From: Pelomyxa schiedti
Taxonomy: Eukaryota > Evosea > Pelobiontida > Pelomyxidae
Direction of reading: 5' to 3'
Assembly (NCBI GenBank): GCA_020536535.1
Contig: JAHLWZ010000424.1
Location: 1 to 56,822, forward strand
DNA length: 56,822 nucleotides
Part shown: in pieces, positions 1 to 13,191 of the stretch
Numbering within the stretch: the stretch's first letter is position 1
Layout of the letters: each line of letters opens with the position of its first letter
The notes under the pieces: model-generated
Databases searched by the model: none
Told to the model about the DNA's origin: nothing
The model's input: the letters and a program-made list of their open reading frames with translations, nothing else
Position numbers and translations under genes: made by a program

Positions 1-275
1 CCTCGGAGAAGGTACGATCACTCCCACCACCGCCACAACCCACACTGCTGCCCCTCTTTGCCGCTGTGTCGCGCAGGTCACCACGCCTCGGTTTTACCTT
101 TGGCCCTGGTTCTCAGATACTTCACACTGCGATTCAAGCCTGTGACACCTACGCTGAAGGAAGTGAAGGAGGCCCTTTCCTGTTTTGAAAAAACAAAGAA
201 AAATTCAACAGCATCAGCCTTTTCTTTTACGAATAACCCCCACCCACTTTTTCTGTGAAACAAGCCTCGTTGGGA
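1..275. other. Window start, no confident gene
   Basis: No recognisable domain is visible here. An open frame on the plus strand from position 2 to a TGA at 143-145 could be the last exon of a gene entering from the left, but it is short, rich in Thr/His/Pro and matches nothing I know. The remainder holds the Rab A upstream region, with a pyrimidine- and A-rich stretch around 180-260 just before the start codon at 276. Confidence 0.3.
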
Positions 276-1447
276 ATGGCTGCTGTGAAGGACTTGTGAG
301 TGATTGGTGTGCCACCCATAATAAACGCACTGACGTTGCCACACACAGTGACTATTTGGCGAAATTGCTTCTCATTGGCGACGGAGGCACAGGCAAAAGT
401 ACGGTTCCTGAATTCTTCTTTGGCTAATGTCACTCTCATTTTTGGTGCAGCCTCTCTTATACTGCGATTTGTGGTTAGTTTCCTCTTTTTGGAGTAACTT
501 TGAATTGTGCTATAAGGATGATGAATTCACATCGAGCTACATAAGTACCATTGGAGTTGATTTTGTGTGTGATACTGCCACTATCTTGCATTCTGCTCTC
601 ACAAATAAAAGAAAATTAGAACAGTTCAAGTGGGCTCCAAGATACTGAAAGCTCAAATTGTAGGCCTTTTTACTCCGTTTAAATTTGAGGCAATTTACTG
701 ACACATCATAAAGTGGGACACTGCTGGGGAAGAAAGGTTCTTTTCCCATGCTCACATAGACCAGTAACAATGGAATTAGATTCAGAACGATAACCAGCTC
801 ATGTAATTGTCTTACAATCAAATACATTTCCCTGATGCTAGCTTCCATTGCAAGATTACCGGGGGGCAAGTGGCATTATTGTAGTATAGTGTGTTACTGC
901 CATCCTAAACAAAAACATCTCACGATTCTCAGTGACATCACTGATAATAGCACCTTTCAAAATATTCCAGAATGGCTACGCTCAATAGACAGATACTGTC
1001 TGAAACCACCTCAAAAGATACTAGTTGGCACAAAGGTTGGCTGTTGTAGGGGGAATTAGATTCTCGCAGTAAATTAATTTCAAAATAAACCTTTGGATCC
1101 CCAGCTAACTACTTGTGTTATTTATTTAGCTGGACTTGGCCACTGCCAGTAGGCAGGTGGAATACAGCCAGGCCAAAGCACTTGCCGAAGAAAATTGCCT
1201 CAAATTTTGGTGTGTGCCTTACCATTGCCTATTCCAATATTTGTTCACTATTATGAACTAACACTTACAACGTATCCGCAGGGAGACATCATCCAAAGAC
1301 GGAACCAACGTGGAAGAAGCCATCATGTCACTCCTTGCTGATATAAAAAATATGAAAGAGGCTGAGGAACAAGCTGGAATCACATCACCCACAGGCACTG
1401 TATCCCTCCCGGACCCACACCCACCAGACAGCAAAACCTGTTGTTGA
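276..1447 (+). CDS. Rab-family small GTPase (Rab A), 11 exons
   Basis: Membrane-trafficking GTPase of about 203 residues. My exon model is 276-295, 349-398, 451-473, 517-566, 620-659, 714-736, 780-802, 855-888, 933-1035, 1130-1209 and 1282-1447, with every junction GT-AG; the exons sum to 612 nt. The spliced frame gives all Rab signatures: P-loop GDGGTGKT, effector ISTIGVDF, WDTAGEERF, the YYRGASGIIVVYDITD core, GTKLD as the base-recognition motif, ETSSK, and a C-terminal Cys-Cys before TGA, the usual geranylgeranylation site. The start at 276 gives a short MAAVKD leader ahead of DYLAKLLLIGD, as in most Rabs. The best general resemblance is to the Rab1/8/11 groups; I cannot assign a subfamily. 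It converges on the sirtuin gene, 92 nt away. Rab B at 35047-36297 is its inverted paralogue. The exact splice after GVDF is the least certain junction. Confidence 0.88.
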
Positions 1448-1539
1448 ATGTGGTTTGTATGCCAAGAAGTTGTATCTACTGCTTTCTTTTCTTGCATCCC
1501 TACTTCTCTTCTAGAGTGTTCTAAAAGAGGTTCTTTTTT

Positions 1540-3661
1540 TTAGAGGAGTTTGACGAGGGTTGTTGTTTTTGGTGTGTCGAATTTCAAGGTGTGCACTAGA
1601 ACTTTGTTTGGCATGGCCAGTTTGACTCTGAATTGAAGTGTTATGGTGACATCAACGGGCAAGGCGCTGTCAGAGGTAATGGGGCGAGTGACGGAGAACG
1701 GGGCACTCTTAATGTTCACAGCGTCAAAATCTGATGATCCTGGTGCACGTGGTATCTGAAACTGTACACTGCGGAGCAATGTCTCTAAATCGGCACTTGC
1801 ACAGCACGGTGCCGGCTGAACAAACGCAGTCCAGGACCTGCCTTCTGTACAGGAAGTGGTACAAGATGTTGCTGTTGTGGAGGAGGTTGTGGGTGTTGTG
1901 GTATTAGACAAGATTGAAGAGTTTGTGGGAAGGGGTGATGTGGGTATTCCAGTGTAAGAATTTCCAACTAGGAGACCTCCAGAGAGAAGGGCTCCTTGGC
2001 TGAGCCGAATACCTGCCTCGATGTAATATGAATCAACAGACTGATTTCAAATTAGTTTCCCAAACTCTTTTGAACAACTTACCTTGGGTTCTGTGATACT
2101 GGTAACGCGTCACGAGGATGCCAAACAGGGATAGGGTCCAACAGAATACCCAGATCCTCTAAGAGCAATGTAAAGACTTCGTCACATCTGTGCACGAAAT
2201 TAGACATAGTTGTTGAAGGAGTACACTACGTCGCCCAAATGCGGAGATGGGCCTGCTCATCATCAGGAGTTGCTTGTAAATTTATTATTACAGTCTGTTT
2301 TGGAATGAACATAAACGTGAGTCAAGGTAAATAATCCAGACCTTCTTGGCCATGAAAGGAAAGTGAGTGATGTGCCTACATTCTAGTCAATGCAGTCACA
2401 GAACTGTTAGATACCTGAGCGACATGGAGGTACCAGCAACAATGCACAGATCGGCTTTTGCACAATGTTCCTCTGCTTCATTCCAGTCGATCTAAAGGTT
2501 GCTTAATTAACAAACAATATCCAATAATTTATAATTGTATCATGATACTTTGTCTAGTCTTTCCCCAAAGTTAATATCTGAAATCAGTGGTGAGTTAAGG
2601 CTCTAGCAGGCAGTGAACTTACGGGTATCTTTAGTTCCTACATTTTTATCTCGGGTGGATATTAACCTGGGCCCGTCATTAAGAGAAAATTAAATGCCCA
2701 AGCCAAACCCGTTATCAGTAAAAGACGTGCCCGATCCTGTTTTTGCATGTTTAGTTTTTTCACCAGTGTACCCCTTGGGTAAGGTACTCCCACATCTGCT
2801 GCAAGTACCAAGTCCATGGTCATGCACATGAGTTTCTGACTGCCTGGTCTTGACAAGATAACGTGAGGATTTTCTTTGTCGATAGTGATTAGTTACATGC
2901 CAGTTCCTCTCAAAATCATAGCCACACCCAGTGCAGCGCTCGATGTAAATGTCACCATGTAAACATGCCAAGTTCACATGCCCCTGCAGTCCGGCCTTTC
3001 GAAAGATTCCATCCAAGTTGGTAGTCACCACAAAGTGTGCGAGCCCTACTCTAATAAGGGTTGCCATTGCCATGTGTGTATCGCTTGGTTGTGCATCAAG
3101 CATCTTTCAAGTCGTAGGAGAAGTTAGACTGCAGAGAAATGGTGTATTTTGCACTTACTGAGACTTTTTTATCTGCCTGGTATAACTGGTGTTAGATTTG
3201 ATGGTAATCTGGTAAAGTGACCTTTCTAAGTTCCTTGACCATATTTTCGAGTAGCATGTTAAGCTCTTTTTCTTCGTGGGGAGTTCTCATAGGATTACTT
3301 TCAAGCTCCTTAATGCGGCTTTTAGTCCAGGCACCAGACGGACCTCTGTAGTCCCCAACACCAGAAGAAGTAGACACACCAGCACCTACGAGGGAGAAGT
3401 GAGATTGGCGGCGTGAAAAAATAAAAGAAAAAAAGCGGACGTGTATGCGCGATCTCACACGAGAGGAAGAAAAAGTAAGATCTCACCAGTGAAGAACACA
3501 GTGTATGTGCTCTTCTTGATCATCTTACCCAAAGTGTGCACTTTTTTACGCAACCGAGCCGCATCGTCAACCCTTTCAGCACCACGTGTGGCGTCCACCT
3601 GGTAGTTTTATTATTTTATGATTTAAGAGGCCAACCGAAGTGGCGATACGGTGGATGACAT
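1540..3661 (-). CDS. Sirtuin (SIRT6/7-like NAD-dependent deacylase)
   Basis: NAD-dependent protein deacylase or ADP-ribosyltransferase, probably nuclear by analogy with SIRT6/7. Reading down from ATG at 3661, the spliced protein gives the NAD-binding GAGVSTSSGVGDYRG and AWTKSRI (about 3320-3410), DTHMAMA, TTNLDGIFRKAG, the catalytic-His motif CLHGDIY, zinc pairs CTGC and CSRC (about 2780-2960), INFGERLD and AGTSMSL. About ten short introns are needed. The catalytic His and both Cys pairs are intact, but the usual Gln-Asn-x-Asp reads Thr-Thr-Asn-Leu-Asp, so the conserved Gln is replaced. After the core comes INLQATP, then a Thr/Ser-rich tail and about 90 residues ending at TAA 1540-1542, longer than a minimal sirtuin. 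It is divergent from the Roco gene and convergent with Rab A. The family is clear; the subclass is inferred from the spacing of the zinc pairs and the strand after the core. Confidence 0.85.
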
Positions 3662-3978
3662 CGAGAGCCGGGCAATCCAATATTCAAAGAAAATCACAAC
3701 AATGCACTCCAACAGCTGGATCTGGTTGAGATTAGCATTGGAGGCCGATCACCGAAGCGACTCCTTCATCATCAGAGTGAGTGTATTGGGAGTGGTTCTG
3801 CAGTGGGAAGAGAATCTTCAGTATGTCAGGTTCTCCTCGCAAAGCAAGCCATAATAAGGAACAGCACACGAGTGATTACACTTCAAGGAAATGGGACAAT
3901 AAGAAACAAAAATTTCCCCTTTGGTTCGAACACAGGAAAAAAAAAACAACCAAAGGGCGATAGGGGTGTTGTGTGTCG
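3662..3978. promoter_or_regulatory. Divergent intergenic region, sirtuin / Roco
   Basis: These 317 nt separate the start codons of two genes read in opposite directions, so they should hold both promoters. I see no TATA-like or other named element. An A-rich run at about 3940-3952 lies just upstream of the Roco start. Confidence 0.4.
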
Positions 3979-6900
3979 ATGGCGGGGACACCGGGGGCTA
4001 CGACACTGCAAGATCCAAACACGCCAGCCGTAGATCTTTCTACGCCCAATGACCTTACGAGCGCAAAAGATCTCAAACCCGACGACCAACATCACCGTCA
4101 CCACAGACATTCGTCGTCCGGAGGAACAGCCAAGCACTCACAGCACGGCACTGTGCCTGAGATGCACCAACTATCGCCAATGGGTGATTACGAAAGAGCC
4201 CGCCGTAGACCGCCGACCAGGTCTCACTCGCACTTTTCCATGTCACTTTTTTCTGAAGAAGATGGACCCCCAGTCAGTGGTGGCACTGGCGTATCCAATC
4301 CAATTTCGCGCTTGCACAGAAAATTATCTAGCAACTGCATGTCAACGACCTCCTCTTCTTCCTCACCTGCGATCTCCAGCTCAATGTTGGCAGCACCTCA
4401 TAATGTGGTTGCACCTGTTAAATCACAACTGGGTCTGCCAGCACAGCAACAGATGTTAGGTTTGGACGACAGTGGATCATTTAAGGGATTATTACGTCCA
4501 CCTGCAAAGTCACTGGGTAAAGTGGTAAGCCTCCAGATGCAGTTTGACAGTAATTTTTCTTTTTCCCTATCCTGACATACTTCGCCAGAGTAAAGGCTCA
4601 TCTAATCAACCAAGTGCCAGTACACCATGTTGTATTTTGGCCACACTCACATCACAAGTACCTTGCCTGCCAACAACGAATTCTACATCAACACAATTAG
4701 TAAGCCAAAACCGTAGCCCGGTGTGCAGTCCTCTTATGGGCCCTGTTACACCACCACCCAACCCTGCCCCATTCTCCTCTGTAGCAAATCTTCCTGGTAA
4801 CCCACCAAATGGTCTTCAGAGAAGTGCACCAAGTACACCCACTTCATCACCTCCCACAAGTGCAGCCCTTGCTTTTCACCCAAACAGTAACTCACCAGGT
4901 CTTGTGTCCCCTAGTCAAACAATATTCACTGCGCGAAAAATTGCAGCCCCAATAAAAGGTTTCTTTCTTTTTTTTTACCCTTGTTGCTTTGAATTTAAGT
5001 TTTTTTTTAGACTTTCATCGTCCTGCCAGATTTTTTGGTGTTCCTCTTGAGGCATTGAAGCAAGAACAGTTAACATTATCTCATTCACCAATCGTCCTTG
5101 ATCGAACCTTGAAATTTCTGAAACAAAAACTGATAACTTGTACACTACACATTTTCATATAATTCATAACCATTCCTTCTGCAGTATACTACCGAACCTG
5201 GAACACCCGGCAAGTAGGCACCTGGTTGGAAACAATTGGATTGGGAGAATACAAACGACAGTTTTCTAAGGCGCACATCAAGTCATTTCACCTGCACTTT
5301 CATCTCACAATTAAATTTGCCCAGTGGGGTCAAATTGAATTTGCTAAATGACGAGGACTTGGAAGCTCTCATAGAAAACACAGATCATGTACATCGTTTT
5401 GTCACAGAGCTTGCTCGTTTGGATGAAATAGCTGGTTTTTATCCCTTTGTATATCCCTATTAGCTTCTAATCTTGCACAGAGGTTGCTGTTACTGGTCAA
5501 GGCTTCCTGCATAACGAACTCTATACAGTTTTGGCCTTGATAGGTCTGCCACCTTCCTTACACAACTGTTTAACTCACCAACGAAAGATATGTGGGAAGC
5601 GGGGTCTATAATTGACTATTTCCAAGGGGACCATAGCCCCCGAACAATATCAACCCTCTTAAAGCTGTACCTTCGGTCAATTCCCGATCTTACAACTTCT
5701 TCAGAACTCTTTCTATCCCTCACAGCACGCGGTATTTATTCCCACCTTTCAATCCAGAGGTTATTTATTCCACCCACCAGTCAGTAATTGGTATAATATG
5801 GAGAACCCTCCACCAGATTATCCTTTACAAATATATGAAGACTTCATGCAGGCATTCAGATTTCAATCGAAAGTTCACCATGGTTTGTCTTTCTCTTTTC
5901 ATAAACATGGGGATTGTTTCTCTGTCGTTTATCATCTTTAGCGGTGTTGCAAGGAATGCTGGACTTCATACAAGATCTCTGCTGCAAAGAAAATTCACCA
6001 TGTTCCCAACTGGAGCTTGTCTGTACCGCATTTAGTGAGTGCATGTTTCGACCAGCTGATGACGACCAAGCAACTCTCTTCTCCAATACACTCAAACTAC
6101 TTGTAACAAACCACAAAGTTATAGAGGTATTGTTCCCTTTTTTTGGCTTATGGATTCTGAAAAAAAAAAGCCTGGAGCAAGCAATTGTTATGATAGCATC
6201 CCTCGCTCTCTCCTGTATGGAGAGGTTGTATTTTCTGTATTTGACAAGGCATGTCACCTCAAACAGTCCACAAGTTGAGTTAATTTCAACTTAGGTTCAT
6301 TGGTTCTTGGGATCTGTCCTCAACTTGAACGCTCTGTCCACCCCACAACTCAACAAGACTGAATGGGCTCCAGGGAAGGTTATTCTTTCCAATTGGCGAA
6401 TCATGTTCCTTCAGCTGGACTCCAAGGTTTTTCCTTTTGTTCTCCAATGTCTCATTTATGTAGCGAGTGGATGTGGACATGCCGTTCAGTAGCGTACAGA
6501 GAGTTACCCTTCCTAAAGGTCACACGCAAAACACTTTAGACAAAGGGTACTTTAGTAACTTATCTTGATAGGAAGTTCCTCAGAAGCGGCAGCTCGTGAT
6601 TCCATCCCTGTTGTAAAGCTAATTGGGCGAACTTTCTCCTCACTAACGTTGTTATTCCCATCCACACAAGATATCTCAAGGCACTGCCAGTCCCTTTGTT
6701 GAAGTCAATTAATTTTTTTAAGGTTCACAGAAAATCTCAAGGTTGGAATACGTGCTAAAGAATTTCCCTATGCAAACAAGTGCTGTCTCTTATTTTTCGA
6801 GCCATTTAACAAGAACCAAGGGAGTTCTTTGATTACACTGATAGAGCACAAACAGGGTATACAGTAGAAAACGAATTCAAGCGGATGGGCTGCTCAACTA

Positions 6901-9900
6901 ATTTTTCTATAGTTGAGGTAAGCCTTGTCTAAATGCAATATCCCAAATCCCCGTGACCCCTTTTTTTCAGCCGCAGCGCTTCAGTAGAAGTGACACATTT
7001 ACTATCTCCCCACAAAAAGCTGTGATCCCACAATTCTTTCTCAACTGTGACTACGAATTAGATAGGTAACCACCGGCCCTGAGAATACATTTATACATTT
7101 ATGACTTCCTTTAGAGTGCCTGCCTTGGTTTGGCGCTCTACTGTCAGTGGTGCTTTCGTCTTAAGGTCATTAAAGCACAACCCTGCCAGCCCAGAACAAC
7201 GATGCACTCATGGTAACACCTATAACACCTCGTTCCCACATTGGATTAAAAAAAACCAGAACAAAGGGCACCCAACCTGTTTACTGCTAAACTCCTCGAG
7301 TTCATGAAGGCATTCTCTCTGAAGGCAGTTACAGTTTCCTCCTCCCAGGACAAACCCTATCCACAAGCCCAGAGTGATATCGTGCTTCAACATGAGACCA
7401 CAGGAGCCATGGCGAAAATTTATTCCACCATGCACCAATTGTATGCGAGACGTTTTAGGAGATTACATTTATAGATTATAGGTTCACACAGTACAATACA
7501 ACAACAGACTGGAACAAGCAGTGGAGTAACACTCAGTCTTTGTGGGGTAAAAATATCCATTCGTTATTATTGGGTGCATTTGCCGTTTCCACGGCATTGA
7601 AAGCTAGACAAAACATTTTCCTTGACTTCCAGGTTCAAACCAAACGAACCTAACAAAAACCGCAATAATTTCTTAATAGAGTGAAGAAGATGGCAACGTG
7701 CCTATCCTCTCCTCCCTTCTTTGTTTGCTTCACGATCCCTTCTATCGTACTATAAAGGGATTGCAGATACTAATTGAAAAAGAGTGGGTTCATTACGGCT
7801 ATCCATTCATCTGGGACTCTGAGCCCTCTTTTTCAAACAATCCTCTTTCAGCGTCAGATGAATATTTCCCGGTGGCTTTCATTCAGTTTATGGACACTTT
7901 ATGGACACTGTGGAATATTTTTCCTTCTGCATTTGAGTTCTGTGAATCCCTAATGAGATTTCTGGTTGACCAACTTGTCACATCTCGCTTTGGTGACTTT
8001 GAAATGGGCCATGATGACGCAGATGATCACATTATGTGTGCTTTCAATACGTTGGAGAAAATTTATTCTCAGCTTTTTAATAGATTGTCAAATACTACGC
8101 CATCTGTGTGGGATTACGTTCGAAGGAATAAAAGTGCCTTCAAAAATTCCGTATATGACTCCAGGAATGGAGAAGTACTGGAGCTGGAACCTGGAGAGTG
8201 GAAAGCATTCACACCCCATTTTTGGTGTGGCTGTAAGTGGCCTTAGCTTTACATTACAAATATAATGGATTCCCAGTTTTTTTCCCCTGGCGACACCAAC
8301 TCCATGTGAAGGAAAAGATTTTGCGCTGGTTTGAGTCCCCCATGGGAGTTCTCGATGCTTCCAATCTCCAACTTTTTTTCTTCCCACCAGCACCAGTTTC
8401 CTCTCAGTCATTTGTATTCTCCCCATTTTTTCATTTTGGGAAATTGATTACGACAGGCTGGGATAACAGAGCTTAATCTTGATTTGAATAGCTTGACAAC
8501 CATCCCAAGTTGCATTTATGAAGTGCATTCCTTTATTCTTATTCTTCAAACTAACTAAGCTTTTCTACATTAGTGTGTAAGTCTAGAAAAGCTGAAGCTC
8601 TCGGGAAATAGTGTTCATAACATTTCCTCCATGCAAATTTCTCTAGTGGCGCAAAAGTGCAAACTAAGGTCCTTGGACCTCTCCAACAACAACATTAGCA
8701 CGATTCCCAACACCCTAAGTTCCATAGAATCTCTTTCGGAACTTAATCTCTGCCAAAATAAGTTACTCAGGTTAGGCTTTTTATGATTCCTAAACACCAC
8801 ATGACCAATACACAGTCCCTTACAATTTTTATCTGGGCTTCTGAATCTTCGTGTTTTGAAAGTGTCCAAGGCCTTATTCTGGACACATGATTTACCTACT
8901 GGTTTCCACATCACATCGACAGTTTTCGTGCTGACCTATACTTTTCTTTTAGGTTTTTCCGAACTAATTAGACTTGAAGAACTGTATGCTAGCGCCAATG
9001 AACTCAAGAGCATAAGTGATTCCATTGTGGAGTCTTGGGCTCCCTCGTTGCGTGTTCTGGACTTGAGTTGCAACGCACTGAAGTTTCATACAAAATTTCC
9101 TCTTCTGACAAAACTGGAAGTACTGAAGTTGCGTGACAACCAACTGGAGGCCCTGCCATTACGCATTGCCTTTATGACGTCGCTGGTTGAATTAGACATT
9201 TCCCAAAATAAGATAAAGGAGTTAACACCCGCTCTTGGTTCAGTTGTAACGCTGCAAAAGCTTGCAATTGAAAAAAACCCTTTGAAAAGTGTACCTCCAA
9301 CAATTGGGCTTCTTACCCGACTACAGTATGGTTGTCCTTTAAACCGGGATTACTAAAAGAAAAAAGGTTGGGATATTTCACACATGATGAATCTCTATTC
9401 CCTGTTGACCTCACAACCACAGGGGAGAAATTGGCTTCCCTCAGAGAGCCGCTGAGGCGCCAAGCTCCCTTTTTCCGAGCAAAAATCATTGTTGTAAGTT
9501 GCTCTGTATTTTTCTGCCAAGGTAATTTCCTGCAGCTCGGGAGAGAAAACGTTGGAAAAACAGTTTTAATGCAGTGTCTACTGAAAACTTCTCGACGACA
9601 TGCAGACAATCTAAAAAGTTATTCAACAGGTTTTTGTGCAGAGTTTTATCCGATTTTTTTAGCTTGACAACAAGATGGTGTGGATATCTCCCAGTGGAAC
9701 TTCAACTATAAGAAAGAGGACCAAACTCTCAACATTACTGTTTCCGTGTGGGATTTTGCTGGACAAAGTTGGAAGTTTCTATTACAAAATAACACTAATA
9801 TTATATCCAGTTATACATACCAACACCCATCAGTTCTTCCTCTCTGATCGGGCAGTTTACGTTCTTGTCTGGAAAATACCTTTAGGGGATATGGCCTGCA

Positions 9901-12900
9901 GAGTTCACTACTGGCTTGAAAACATTTCCACATCCGCTAAAAATGTATGTTGATGCCGGAAGACCAATTAACTCAATAAAAGGCTCTTGTATTTATTGTT
10001 GGCACACATTTGGACAGTGCTGATATGTCTGATAAGCAACTCGATGCTATCAAAAAAAAATATGAAAGTAGATGAACGTAAAAGAAAAATAGCAGTAACG
10101 ATTATGATAGAGCTATTCCCCTCTCTCCAGCTGCGTTTCCACATTGTTAGCAACACCACCAAGGACGGCTTGTCGCAGCTTAGAAAGAAAATACAAGAAG
10201 CTATTGTAAATCAACCTCACATGGGAGATCTTTATCCAGCCACCTTCTCTTTGTTAGAGAGTCAAATAAAAATATGGAGAGGGATCCCCCCGATTATCAA
10301 AGTGAAGGTTTTTCGAGGTCCTCCTTTCCTTTTTGAACTCACTCTGTATAGGACTGGGAATTCACTGCCAAGTGTTGCTTTATACACAGTGATCCACAAC
10401 TTGAAGTTGCTACTCAACTTTTTACTGACTTTGGGATGATAGTCCGATTTCCCAAGCATCCCCTTCTGAAGGATTTTATTATAACTGACCCTGGCTGGCT
10501 TCCCAAGGTAGACATATCTGCATGTTTATTATAATTTCAAAACCCAAATCAGATCATGTCCACAGTTTTCACAGAGAAACACAGATGGGTGCACGATGGG
10601 TTCCTTAGGTGACAACACCACACCTCAAATTGGTGAACTGACTCTTTTGTACTAGGGTCTCTGATTTAACTCACATTTGGAAAGCACCTCTTATTCCACC
10701 GCATCTCCACTCAACTCTGCTTCATCTTTTCTCTCTGTTTAACATCGCAACACTCATTGAAAGTGCAATGAACCCGTTCCTCCAATTACCACCAAACACT
10801 CAAGTACAGACAACAATGGTAAGGGATAGCCGTGACAAGTCTGAGGCAGCAGCTGTAAAATCCAAGACTCCCTCCCCTAAATTGGTATCCTTTCTACAAA
10901 AGGGGAAATTCTTATCTGCATATTTAGAGTGATTCAAACTCGGGTATTCTTTCTACTATCTCCGCAAGTGCTCCAAGTCCATCTTTGATATCAGCTCCCT
11001 CGAGCCCAATCCCAGGGAATCTTACTGTACCAGACGCACCAACACCAATCTCCATCCGAGAAGTATTTTCACGTGCCAGTACTCTCACTCTACGTGCAAC
11101 TGAGCAACCTTCTGCATCTGATGATGTTTGTCTTCCTGTCCCCAGTCAGAAGACATTTCCAACATGCCTACAGGTTTTATTAGAGCAACCATTGGAGCCA
11201 ATTGTTGCTGTTCAGTCCAGACTTGACCAAGATTCTTTAGTTCTACTTCCATCTCTTCTGCCAATGGACACACCCACATCTCTAGACACTGTAGTCTTCC
11301 TCCCATTTCCATCAAACTCAAAGAAGTATAAGATATGGCCAGCATACCACAAAACCGGGGATATGGAAATTGGAAGACAGTTCCAATTTCAGTACATCCC
11401 AGATGGACTCTTCTCGCGGTTCATTGTTGCCTTAGCAACACGGCACAAAATCTTGACAATATGGTACGAACGAATGAATAACCTAAGCGAACACAACGTA
11501 GGAGAAATGGCTTTGTGCTCGAAAGTACTCAAGAGCCCCCTAATCCACCTGTGAAATACCTTATCCAACAAGACGTAGAGGTAATAATCTTCACTTGGAG
11601 ACTCTTATTCTAATTTTTTTCAGCAAAATACAATCACGATTCGTTTGAGGTTCAACACAGAGGGAAGACCTGGTGAATACATGAAAATCGGGCCCATCCT
11701 TCAAGAAATACTTGAAAACTTAGGTTGTGAAATAAGTAGTTGGTTCAAGGTAGTTCCCCCATACTCACCTAGAGCCCACGTGACCTTGTATTAGGTTAAT
11801 GTGGCATCCTCAGCGATATGCCCACAATGTCTAAGATCGAGGAAGACAAAATACTTCCTCTTTTCCTCTGATGTGATCGAACAAGCAGTAAACGATGGCA
11901 CACAAGAGATACTATGTAACAACGAAAATGCCATGGTTCCAGTAGTCAGTATTGTTCCTGATAAAGTCACGCACCATCTTAAAACGGTAGGCTTTCCATC
12001 ACTTATGAAACTATCAATAATAAGAAATCAGCTGCATACAGCCAACATCCAGTGGGACCAATTAGAAGTGAAAGGAGTAATAGGTGAAGGAGCAGTAGCT
12101 ACAGTTTATCAGGTCAGCCATTCTTGCCGAATTTCCCTTACCCTTTTCACAGGCATTATGGAAAGGGGAACTTGTAGCTGCCAAACTTTTCAAACTGGAA
12201 AAGGAAGGCATTGGGTGTCTTGCGGGACACCCACCGGCCTACGACCTATCCTGCAAGGTGGTTGAATGTCGGAGAGAATTGCAAGTAATGAGGTAATCAA
12301 TCAGGCCAACATAGACATGCTGAAATATCATAGTCTCTTTAATCACCCAAATATACTGCGAATTATCGGACTTGTTACACAACCACTGTGCCTCGTTATG
12401 GAATTCTTGGATGGAGGGAATTTGCACTCCTACTTACACACAGATTCGATCGATATTTCTTGGCAGTACAGGTTGAAACTGGCAACTGATGTTGCCCGAG
12501 CAATGGCCACATTGCACAACAACGTTCCACCAATAATACACCGGTACCCCTTTCCTAACTTTTCAGTATCACTGAGTTTTTTTTTTTCTGAAAAAGGGAT
12601 CTGAAGAGCCCCAATGCATGCCTATCAATTTAGCTATGTCTTCATCTTATAATGAAACAGGTATTACTAAGAACTGGCGATCCTCCTACTGCCGTTTTAT
12701 GTGACTTCGGTCTGAGTGGTGAATTCTCACTCGCCACCATAGTTGCAGAAAATCCAGGTTTCTTTTCCTTTGAGGTGCCTGTTTATTTTTTCACGATGCA
12801 TTTTTTTTTTTTACAGTATGGGTTGCTCCCGAGGCACTCAGGGGGGAGAAATTCACTCTTGAGTGTGATGTGTATGCCTTTGGTGTTGTAAGTCCCCTAT

Positions 12901-13191
12901 CCTTATCATCCTGCACCCTTAGCTTCACTTAGATTTGCTGGGAACTTGCATCAAGGCAGGACTACTTTGGCGAACTTAAGTTCCTCAGTGAAATTGCCGA
13001 TGCGGTCGTAGAAGGCCGAAGACCGGCAATACCCAGTGATACCCCAGTGCGGTTCAAACAACTTATCGAGCAATGTTGGTGCCCTGGTATAGTGCCAAAC
13101 CTCCTACCCACTCTCTGATTCGTTTCAAACAGACCCAGCTGCAAGGCTCAACTTTTCTCAAATTTTGGATTTTCTGTATGATACACACTAG
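3979..13191 (+). CDS. Giant Roco kinase: RhoGAP(SAM)-GRAM-pseudomyotubularin-LRR-Roc-COR-kinase
   Basis: Multidomain signalling protein of well over 2000 residues in many exons. In order: a disordered Ser/Pro/Thr-rich leader (3979-4960); the first helix of a RhoGAP domain (FFGVPLEAL, about 5020-5120); a SAM domain (WNTRQVGTWLETIGLGEY to HINGVKLNLLNDEDL, 5190-5440); the rest of RhoGAP with its arginine (GLDRSATF), LLKLYLR and a C-terminal helix (5540-6130); a GRAM/PH-like strand set (6300-6600); a myotubularin domain (VPALVWRSTVSGAFVLRS, then YRTIKGLQILIEKEW, 6560-8245); leucine-rich repeats (8460-9330); Roc GTPase (P-loop GRENVGKT near 9545, WDFAGQ near 9760, GTHLD near 10005); COR with a low-complexity insert (10260-11580); and a kinase with GEGAVATVY, AAKLF, HRDLKSPN, DFGLS and VAPEALRG (12050-13190). 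Kinase and Roc residues look intact. Dictyostelium Pats1 also joins myotubularin to Roc-COR-kinase. It ends at TAG 13189-13191. Exon edges in 6500-7700 are uncertain. Confidence 0.9.
12616..12660 (+). other. GC-AG intron in the Roco kinase domain
   Basis: The catalytic-loop codons HRDLKSPN end at 12615 and the frame resumes as VLLRTGDPP at 12661. The 45 nt between start GCATGC and end AACAG, and contain an in-frame stop. No GT donor restores the frame at this place, so a GC-AG intron is the simplest reading. Confidence 0.75.

Noticed and set aside
185..427. Open frame with a P-loop ending in a stop; first taken for a truncated Rab pseudogene
   Set aside because: A GT-AG intron at 399-450 restores GKTSLILRF and ten such introns give a complete 203-residue Rab, so the gene is intact.
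5120..5460. Separate SAM-domain gene
   Set aside because: Flanking exons continue in frame into RhoGAP on both sides, and no start or stop separates them.
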